NCBI RefSeq assembly: GCF_010500835.1
Contig: NZ_JAAAMJ010000017.1
Span: 1 to 64,000 of the forward strand
Direction: 5' to 3'
Source of the DNA: Aurantimonas aggregata
GTDB lineage: Bacteria > Pseudomonadota > Alphaproteobacteria > Rhizobiales > Rhizobiaceae
Length of the DNA stretch: 64,000 bases
A program made the translations under genes and the position numbers. This document shows, piece after piece, positions 57,938 through 64,000 of the stretch (positions are counted from its first letter, which is position 1; every line of letters starts with the position of its first letter). The notes under the pieces were generated by a model. That model had not been told where the DNA came from and did not search any database. It worked only from the letters and a program-made list of their open reading frames with translations.

Positions 57938-58804
57938 TCAACCCTTGATATGGGGTCGGAATTCCGGAGCGACCTGGCCGAAGTTGAAGCATGCGACCAG
58001 GAACACGCCCCCCAGCGTGTTTCCCAGGATCGTCGGCAGGAAGAAACGGAAGGCGTAGTCGTGGAGCGAGGCTTCGCCGATATGCACCAGATACGAGGCC
58101 TCGACCGATCCGGCGATGATGTGGGCGAGATGGGCCACGGCCACGACATAGGTCACGATGATGATCACGAAGGGCCTGGAATCGCCGGAAGCCGGCATGA
58201 GCCAGACCATCAGGGCAATGAGCCATCCGGCGAACACCGCCTTGAGGAACATCGACCCGAAGGGTGAGGCCATGGTGCTTCGGGAGAACTCGGCGAGGGC
58301 CGCCTTCATCTCCGTGTCGAACAGCGGCGTGAAGGCGAGGACCGCCGAGAAGATCCACGTCGCCGCGATGTTGGCGGCGAGGACGATTCCCCAGAGCCGC
58401 AACACCCGCCAGAGTCGATACCAGCTCGGCCCGCGCAGCAACGGCAGGATCGGCGTCAGCGTGTTCTCGGTGAAAAGCTGCTGGCGACCGAGCACGACGA
58501 TGAGAAAGCCCACCGTGTAGCCGAGCGACGTCAGGAGATGACGCCAAGGCGTATCCGGCAGGGACACCATGAAGACTGCCGGCACGACGACCGAGAAGCC
58601 GATGGAGAGGCCCGCTGCCAGTCCGGACATCATCAGGGCAAAGCCGGTTCGATCGAGTTCCCGCTCGCCCTCCGCCCGGATGGTCTCGTGGATGAGGGTC
58701 GCGCTCGGCCGGCTCTGATGGTCGACCGCCCGCCGCTCCTCGGTATTGAGATCCTCCGCGTCGGACGCCGGGCTCAGGCGGTTCTCATGCACGTCCTGAT
58801 CCAT
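57938..58804 (-). CDS. Formate/nitrite transporter (FNT) family protein
   Basis: A 288-residue inner-membrane channel-type protein with six spans. The YfdC-like branch of FNT is suggested by the long acidic N-terminus (about 45 residues), FALMMSGLAAGLSIGF, LGRQQLFTENTLTPILP and the later FLKAVFAGWLIALMVWLMP and ILGNTLGGVFLV. FNT proteins pass small monovalent anions such as formate, nitrite or hydrosulfide. Beside the sox genes, hydrosulfide or a sulfur anion is an attractive but untested cargo. Confidence 0.83.
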   Translation of the reverse strand: MDQDVHENRLSPASDAEDLNTEERRAVDHQSRPSATLIHETIRAEGERELDRTGFALMMSGLAAGLSIGFSVVVPAVFMVSLPDTPWRHLLTSLGYTVGFLIVVLGRQQLFTENTLTPILPLLRGPSWYRLWRVLRLWGIVLAANIAATWIFSAVLAFTPLFDTEMKAALAEFSRSTMASPFGSMFLKAVFAGWLIALMVWLMPASGDSRPFVIIIVTYVVAVAHLAHIIAGSVEASYLVHIGEASLHDYAFRFFLPTILGNTLGGVFLVACFNFGQVAPEFRPHIKG

Positions 58805-59006
58805 CGGGCGACTTTCTGAACGGGCGCCGCTCGGCCGTTACGGTGCGTTTTCTCAAGAGGGCGGCGCGGCGCCAGCGAATACACGGGACACGAAATGCCC
58901 CGTGGGTTCTGCATCTGGAAGGCTGCGCCTGTTCGACTAGCCCCGCTCGGGTTTACTGGTTCTTGCGCGGCAGGCGACCCGCCGTCGCCAGGCCGCCCCC
59001 GCCGGG

Positions 59007-60296
59007 TCACCGCTGCCGGAAGGCCGCGGCGCGGCGGTGGCCTTCGAGGCCCTCGGCCGCGCTCTGGCGCACCGCCGGGGGCGCGACGGCCGCGACGCCG
59101 CGCTCGTCCAGCCACTGGTGGGTGCAGATCTTGACGAAAGAGCCCACCCAGAGCCCGCCCGTGTAGCGGCCGGCGGCCATCGTCGGCAGCGTGTGGTTGG
59201 TGCCACAGCATTTGTCGGAATAGACGACGCTCGCCAAGGGCCCGATGAACAGCGAGCCGTAATTGCGCAGCCTGGCGGCGGTCGCCTGAGGGTCGGCGGT
59301 GTGCACCTGCAGGTGCTCGGCGGCGATGAAATCCGAATAGGCAATCATCGTCGCCTCGTCGGCGCAGACCGCGATCTCGCCGTAGTCGCGCCAGGCCGGC
59401 CCTGCCACGTTGGCGGTGGACAGGTCGAGGAGCTGGCGCTCGACGGCTTCCAGCGTCGCCTCGGCGAGCGCGCGATCGGTGGTGATCAGCCCGACTCGCG
59501 TGCGGATGTCGTGCTCGGCTTGGGCCAGCATGTCGGTGGCGATCATCTCCGGATCGCCGGTATGGTCGGCCACGGTGAAGATCTCGCTCGGCCCGGCCAG
59601 CTGATCGATCCCGACCGGACCGAAGACCTGGCGCTTGGCCTCGTTGACGAAGGCGTTGCCGGGTCCGACGATCTTGTCGACGGCGGGGATGGTCTCGGTG
59701 CCGAACGCCATCGCAGCGATCGCCTGCGCCCCGCCGACGAGGAAGATCCGGTCCGCGCCGGCGAGATGGCAGCCGGCGATCATCGCCGGATGGGCGGTCG
59801 GCGGCAGGCAGGCGATCACCTCCTCGCAGCCGGCGACCCTGGCCGGCACGATCGTCATCACGGGCGCGGACAGCAGCGGGTAACGCCCGCCGGGGACATA
59901 GGCGCCGATGCGCCGGATCGGGATGACCCGGTGGCCGAGATGCAGCCCCGGCAGCGGCTCGGATTCGAGCGGCAGGATCGTCGCCAGCTGGGCTTCGGCA
60001 AAGGCCCGGACGCGCTCGATGGCAAATTCCGTGTCGGCGCGCGTCTGCGGGTCGAGGGCCGCGAGGGCTGCCTGTCGCTGTTCCTGCGTTACCTCGAATT
60101 CCTGCAGGTCCGAGCCGTCGAACTCCCTGGCGTAGTCGCGGACCGCTGCATCGCCGCGTTCACGGACATTGCCGAGGATCGTCTTCACCAGCGCCTCGAT
60201 CGAGGCCGTGTCCGACACGGCATCGCGCTGCACGGCTTTGACGAAAGTGATCTTGTCGGCGAAAACCGGATCGAGCCTGGTCATTCTGCTGCCCAT
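59007..60296 (-). CDS. Histidinol-dehydrogenase-like NAD+ enzyme, probably sulfopropanediol dehydrogenase type (HpsN-like)
   Basis: A 429-residue HisD-superfamily dehydrogenase. Zinc ligands and catalytic residues are recognisable: QAEHD, the EHLQVHT pair, SDKCCGTNHTLPT and the C-terminal GHRRAAAFR. GAYVPGGRYPLLSAPVMTIVPA and DQLAGPSEIFTVADHT are conserved. It is not in a histidine operon and is controlled by a divergent XRE-cupin gene, which argues against histidine synthesis. HpsN enzymes oxidise 2,3-dihydroxypropane sulfonate to sulfolactate; placement beside sox and an anion channel supports a sulfonate role, but substrate is inferred. Confidence 0.75.
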   Translation of the reverse strand: MGSRMTRLDPVFADKITFVKAVQRDAVSDTASIEALVKTILGNVRERGDAAVRDYAREFDGSDLQEFEVTQEQRQAALAALDPQTRADTEFAIERVRAFAEAQLATILPLESEPLPGLHLGHRVIPIRRIGAYVPGGRYPLLSAPVMTIVPARVAGCEEVIACLPPTAHPAMIAGCHLAGADRIFLVGGAQAIAAMAFGTETIPAVDKIVGPGNAFVNEAKRQVFGPVGIDQLAGPSEIFTVADHTGDPEMIATDMLAQAEHDIRTRVGLITTDRALAEATLEAVERQLLDLSTANVAGPAWRDYGEIAVCADEATMIAYSDFIAAEHLQVHTADPQATAARLRNYGSLFIGPLASVVYSDKCCGTNHTLPTMAAGRYTGGLWVGSFVKICTHQWLDERGVAAVAPPAVRQSAAEGLEGHRRAAAFRQR

Positions 60297-60367
60297 CGAG
60301 CGAGGAAGTGGGCGTCAGAATTGCGGAAAGCCGGCCGCCGTGCCATGGCGTCGGGCCGGCCGTTGAT

Positions 60368-60383
60368 TATTCTGCATGGAATA
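60368..60383. promoter_or_regulatory. Candidate operator of the XRE-cupin regulator
   Basis: TATTC-N6-GAATA inverted repeat in a less GC-rich patch of the 140-base gap between the divergent dehydrogenase and regulator genes. Position suggests joint control of both. Confidence 0.35.
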
Positions 60384-60436
60384 CGCGCCTGGACAGGCCG
60401 GACTTCCTGCCATGCGACCAGATCGGGAGGAAGCAT

Positions 60437-60985
60437 ATGCCGAAGATCGGGGCGAAACTGCTGGAGCTGCGTCGCCGCCGCGACCTGACGGTCCGCGAGG
60501 TCGCCAGTCGTTCGGGCCTGTCGCCATCGACCATCAGCCTGATCGAGCGCGACAGGATGAGCCCGTCCGTCAACACGATCGGCGCGATCCTCGACGTCCT
60601 CGGCTCCACCCTGAACGGCTTCTTCGCCAGCCTCGAATCGACGGTCGGCTATTCGCCGTTCTACCAGTCCGCCGATCTGGTCGAGATCGGCAACCCCAAG
60701 AGCATTTCCTACCGGATGATCGGGGTGAACCACCCGAACCGGGACATCCTGATCCTGCACGAACGCTACGTTCCCGGCGCCGATACGGGCGAGGCCTTCG
60801 CGCATCCCGCGCACGAGGGCGGCATGGTCATCGCCGGCTCGGTGGAGTTGACCGTCGGCGGCGCGACGCGAACGCTGCAGACCGGGGACGGCTACTATTT
60901 CGACAGCCGGGAACGGCACCGTTTCCGCAACACCGGCGACGAACCCGCCGAGATCGTCAGCGCCATCTCGCCGCCGACCTACTAG
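60437..60985 (+). CDS. XRE-family regulator with C-terminal cupin domain
   Basis: A 182-residue regulator. The N-terminal helix-turn-helix (residues 8-62) reads LLELRRRRDLTVREVASRSGLSPSTISLIERDRMSPS, and a cupin_2 domain (about 105-178) has EAFAHPAHEGGMVIAGSVEL and GDGYYFDSRERHRFRN with conserved His and Glu. GGGAGGAAG precedes the ATG. Regulators of this PuuR-like build usually control nearby catabolic genes, here the divergent dehydrogenase. Inducer unknown. Confidence 0.88.
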   Translation: MPKIGAKLLELRRRRDLTVREVASRSGLSPSTISLIERDRMSPSVNTIGAILDVLGSTLNGFFASLESTVGYSPFYQSADLVEIGNPKSISYRMIGVNHPNRDILILHERYVPGADTGEAFAHPAHEGGMVIAGSVELTVGGATRTLQTGDGYYFDSRERHRFRNTGDEPAEIVSAISPPTY

Positions 60986-61021
60986 CGTTGCTTTTACTGA
61001 ACAGACGAAGCGCCCGGCGCC

Positions 61022-62728
61022 TCAGTCGGCGGGGGCGGCGTAGCGCCGCCAGATCGCCTTGCGGATGCGGCGGCGGCTCTCCTGTGGTGCCAGCGTCCGG
61101 TCCTCCTCGACGCGTTTTGCCTCGAGGGCCAGATCCTCGTCGCGGATCACGTGGCGGAACCAGGCGGAATAGTCTCCGGCCCGCAGATGATGCTCCCAGA
61201 CGGGGTCATCCACCTCGGCCGCGATATCGACGAAGCGATAGAGGTTTCGGGCCGGCTGGTTCATCGCTTCGAGCGAACCGCGGAAGTAGAAGCTGCGGTC
61301 TGCGCCGACGTCTCCCACGGCGTATTTGCCGCGGTGGCGGCGATGCACCTGGACCGGTGACACGACCTCGATACACGCGGCCGGCTCGGCCGAACGCGGC
61401 TGCCAGAACAGTACCTCATCCGGTCCGCAGGCCGGGATCCCCTCCGGCACCGGCACCCCCAGCGCCCTTGCCAGGCCTGCCATCATGTCGCTGTCGTGGC
61501 CCCCGACAAGGAGGACGGCCTGGATACTCTGCATGACTCTGGGAGAAACGGCTTCAGGGTAGGCCGTGACGAGGACGGACGCCGCGGTGTCGAACGATTC
61601 GCCGGGGCCGTCCTCGTCGGTGCCGGCCGGCAGCACCTGGTGGGCCTCGTCGATCAGCAGCCAATGCGGGCGGCCGGTACGCGCGCGCAGGCGCGCGATC
61701 TGTGCGAGCATCGCCACAACGAGCGACCGCCGTTCGCATAGCGGCAGCGCCTGGGTGTTGACGACGAGATTGACCGCATCGTCGCGCAGCAGCTTCAGCG
61801 CCTCCGCCGCCGGGGGCGGCGCGCGCAGCGTGCCTATGAACACGGCGTGCTCCAGGTCGATATAGTCGCCCTCGGGATCGATCACGCAGAACTCGAATTG
61901 CCGTTCCGCCATTCTCTCGGTGAGCGCCGTGGCGAGGCATGACTTGCCGCTGCCCGAGCGGCCGGTGATCAGGACGCCGCCGCAGGCCGGCGCGATGACG
62001 ACCTCGCTCCCTTGACGATCGCTGCCGATCCGGATCCCGCGGCGGCCGGGCGGCGCGATGGCTGCGTCCTCTGCCAGGATGCGGTCGATCAGCTCGACGA
62101 CGCCGGCGCCATGATCGGCGGCCAGAACGACGTCCGCCTCCTCCTTGACCGACGCAACGGCATTGGCGACAGCGGCGCCGCAGCCACTCGCCGCGAGCAG
62201 CGCATGGTCGTTCTCGGCATCGCCGACGGCGACGACGTTGTGTCTGGAGATATCCAGTTCCCGCAGCGCGGCCCGGAGCCCGGAAGCCTTGTTGATCCCG
62301 GCAGGCAGGATCATGATCGCGCCCTTGTTGAAGACGATCTGCAGCTCCAGGCCGAGCTCGCGAATGGCCTGCAGGACGACGCCCTGGTGCGGCTCCCAGG
62401 TCGCGACGATGCCGCGTCCGACGGAGATCGGCCCGACGCCGAGCTCGCGGAGCCTCTGCACGAAGCGGGCCGGCGGCGGCGGCGCCAGCAGCTGCTCCAG
62501 GCCGGTCTCGGGGTCAAAGAGGAGCGCACCGTTCTCCGCGACGACCCGGTCGAACATCGCGGTCTCGGGAAAGATCCTGACGAGATCGGGAAGTTCGCGG
62601 CCGGTCACGAGGATCAGCCGCCGGCCCGACGCCTTTAGTCGCGCGAGGGAGCGGCAGGTCTCCGCCATCACCACCCCGTCATGCGCCAGGGTGCCGTCGT
62701 AGTCGGTGGCGAGCGCGAGAAAGTACAA
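61022..62728 (-). CDS. HAD-IIB phosphatase fused to a HerA/DUF87-like ATPase
   Basis: A 568-residue two-domain protein. Residues 1-215 form a HAD-IIB (Cof-type) hydrolase with motif I DYDGTLA, motif II VTGREL and motif IV GDAENDHALL. Residues 240-500 form an ATPase with Walker A GRSGSGKS and Walker B HWLLIDEAHQVLP, of the HerA/FtsK-like group, and the last 100 residues are a charged helical tail. TTG 62726-62728 was chosen, six bases after GGGAG and next to the typical YFLALATDYDG start. The combination suggests ATP-dependent action linked to a phosphorylated molecule; no function is established. Confidence 0.82.
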   Translation of the reverse strand: MYFLALATDYDGTLAHDGVVMAETCRSLARLKASGRRLILVTGRELPDLVRIFPETAMFDRVVAENGALLFDPETGLEQLLAPPPPARFVQRLRELGVGPISVGRGIVATWEPHQGVVLQAIRELGLELQIVFNKGAIMILPAGINKASGLRAALRELDISRHNVVAVGDAENDHALLAASGCGAAVANAVASVKEEADVVLAADHGAGVVELIDRILAEDAAIAPPGRRGIRIGSDRQGSEVVIAPACGGVLITGRSGSGKSCLATALTERMAERQFEFCVIDPEGDYIDLEHAVFIGTLRAPPPAAEALKLLRDDAVNLVVNTQALPLCERRSLVVAMLAQIARLRARTGRPHWLLIDEAHQVLPAGTDEDGPGESFDTAASVLVTAYPEAVSPRVMQSIQAVLLVGGHDSDMMAGLARALGVPVPEGIPACGPDEVLFWQPRSAEPAACIEVVSPVQVHRRHRGKYAVGDVGADRSFYFRGSLEAMNQPARNLYRFVDIAAEVDDPVWEHHLRAGDYSAWFRHVIRDEDLALEAKRVEEDRTLAPQESRRRIRKAIWRRYAAPAD

Positions 62729-62917
62729 GTTGACTCCCGAATGCTTCGGACAAGTGGTCCGGCGTCGATGCTCTCGCCGCCGTCGCGACTCCCGCGGCAT
62801 CGTATCGCTCGTAAAGACTGATTCAATCGGCCGGGTTGATCCGGATCAATGAGCCGGCGCCCGGCGGCCCTGCACAGAGGAAGCACAGGATACCGTCGCC
62901 GGTAAGCGGAGCCGTCA

Positions 62918-63997
62918 GTGCGTACATCACTCTGGCCAGTCGCCTTGCGGCTTCTGCCGCCGACCGCCGGCCCGAAAGAGCGCGGCACGCGCGGGGCTGC
63001 GACCGCGCCGCCGGGTGGACCCGACCAGCCGGCCACGCTGGCCGTTCCGCCGAAGCTGTCCGGCCTCATCTTCCACAGCGGCTGGCGCGAGCAGATCCTG
63101 CTCGTGCTCCTTTCCGTCGCGGTGTTCCTCGTGAACATCCTGCCGCTGGAGTTGCAGCGCCGGATCGTCAACGACGCGACGGACGGTGCCGACTGGCGGT
63201 CCATCGCGTGGCTGGCCGCCTTCTACGCCCTGCTGGCGCTCATTCTCGGCCTCCTGAAGCTCGGCATGAACATCTATCGCGGGCGAACCAGCGAGAGCGC
63301 CGTGCGCTGGCTCCGGGCCGCCATCCTCGGCGACATCGGGCATTTCCGCCACGGTGCGCGCCGGCCGCTGCCGCCGGGGGTGGAGGTATCGCTGGTCCTC
63401 AGCGAGGCCGAGCCGATCGGCAGCTTCGTCGGCGTCAGCATCTCTGAGCCGCTGCTGCAGGGCGGCATCCTCCTCAGCGTGTTCGGTTACCTGACCTACC
63501 TCAATCCGCTGATGGCGATCGTGGCGGTGGCGGTCTTCTCGCCGCAGATCATCTTCGTCCCGCTCATGCAGAATGCCATCAACCGGCGCGTCGGCCAGCG
63601 CATCGCGACGCTGCGCACCCTCAGCATCGAGATCATCGACGCGCCGGTCGATGCCAGGCAGGCCGAGCGTCTGTACGACCGCGAGATCGGTGCCGTGTTC
63701 GCGCTGAACATGGGCATCTTCAAACTCAAATACTCGATGAACTTCGCGATGAACCTGTTCCACCATCTGGGTGTCGCCGCCGTGCTGGGGGTTGGCGGCT
63801 ATTTCGTGTCGCGCGGCGAAACCGAAATCGGCACCGTCGTGGCGTTCATCTCGGGCCTCGCCCAGGTCAACGCGCCCTGGGGCGACCTCGTCAACTGGTA
63901 TCGCGAGCTGCGTGTCACGCAGACCAAAAACGGCCTGATCACCCAGGTGCTCGCGACCCTGGCTCCACCCCGGCCGGCGGCGCCGATACCCGATTGA
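62918..63997 (+). CDS. ABC-transporter transmembrane-domain protein without ATPase domain
   Basis: A 359-residue membrane protein resembling the type I exporter transmembrane domain: a Pro/Ala-rich N-terminal 50 residues, then five or six spans (ILLVLLSVAVFLVNILPL, LAAFYALLALILGLL, FGYLTYLNPLMAIVAVAVF and VAFISGLAQVNAPW). It ends after the coupling region with no Walker motifs, so it would need a separate ATPase. The start is GTG 62918 with GGAG seven bases upstream. It diverges from the HAD-ATPase fusion. The next gene lies outside the window. Confidence 0.72.
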   Translation: MRTSLWPVALRLLPPTAGPKERGTRGAATAPPGGPDQPATLAVPPKLSGLIFHSGWREQILLVLLSVAVFLVNILPLELQRRIVNDATDGADWRSIAWLAAFYALLALILGLLKLGMNIYRGRTSESAVRWLRAAILGDIGHFRHGARRPLPPGVEVSLVLSEAEPIGSFVGVSISEPLLQGGILLSVFGYLTYLNPLMAIVAVAVFSPQIIFVPLMQNAINRRVGQRIATLRTLSIEIIDAPVDARQAERLYDREIGAVFALNMGIFKLKYSMNFAMNLFHHLGVAAVLGVGGYFVSRGETEIGTVVAFISGLAQVNAPWGDLVNWYRELRVTQTKNGLITQVLATLAPPRPAAPIPD

Positions 63998-64000
63998 GGC

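Noticed and set aside
59007-60296. Histidinol dehydrogenase of histidine biosynthesis (hisD)
   Set aside because: No other his genes nearby, and an XRE-cupin regulator diverges from it; HpsN-like paralogues are more consistent.

Overview
The window is GC-rich, densely coded DNA from an alphaproteobacterium, most likely of the order Hyphomicrobiales (Rhizobiales). Support comes from RirA-type (TGA-N9-TCA) and Irr-type (TTTAGAA-N3-TTCTAAA) iron operators, a rhizobial-style C-P lyase island under 11-bp-phased Pho boxes, a complete Kelly-Friedrich sox cluster with SoxCD, and paired DUF1289 genes. The genus cannot be fixed from the sequence. Genes for outer-surface phosphatase, bromoperoxidase, phosphonate use and thiosulfate oxidation would suit a marine or sediment lifestyle, but that is inference.

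Layout. 1-6.6 kb: end of an IS630 transposase, ferredoxin-NADP reductase, and a TetR regulator divergent from an RND efflux pair. 6.6-9.8 kb: a DUF3291 protein, an ECF sigma/anti-sigma pair and a divergent secreted DUF4394 protein. 10-16 kb: an autotransporter whose passenger is a PAP2 acid phosphatase, a 50-residue membrane protein, and a vanadium-dependent haloperoxidase of the same catalytic superfamily. 16-18 kb: an iron-linked block (two DUF1289 genes, an unknown gene, dps) with one RirA-like and three Irr-like boxes. 18-22 kb: metH with a palindromic operator. 22-28.5 kb: Uma2 nuclease-like protein, MFS transporter, a tctCBA tricarboxylate transporter and a class III aminotransferase.

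28.6-45.2 kb: a phosphonate island. phnM1 and a GntR regulator diverge from phnD1C1E1. A PhnF regulator diverges from phnGHIJKL plus a hexapeptide acyltransferase, followed by phnC2D2E2, phnM2 and phnN. Two antisense insertions interrupt the C-P lyase operon: a 30-codon membrane-protein ORF between phnI and phnJ, and a BrnT/BrnA toxin-antitoxin pair between phnJ and phnK. Pho boxes precede three transcription units and PhnF-like operators precede two. phnP is not in the window.

45.3-58.8 kb: thiosulfate oxidation. A YeeE/YedE permease, a DsrE-like protein, soxD, soxC, soxB, soxA, soxZ, soxY, soxX, soxW and soxV lie on the minus strand; soxS, soxR and a SoxT-like permease lie on the plus strand; an exported metallo-hydrolase and an FNT-family channel follow. 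SoxR carries two cysteines 66 residues apart, as in persulfide sensors. 59-64 kb: a histidinol/sulfopropanediol dehydrogenase-like enzyme with a divergent XRE-cupin regulator, a HAD phosphatase fused to a HerA-like ATPase, and a membrane-domain-only ABC protein. No rRNA, tRNA or CRISPR array was seen.
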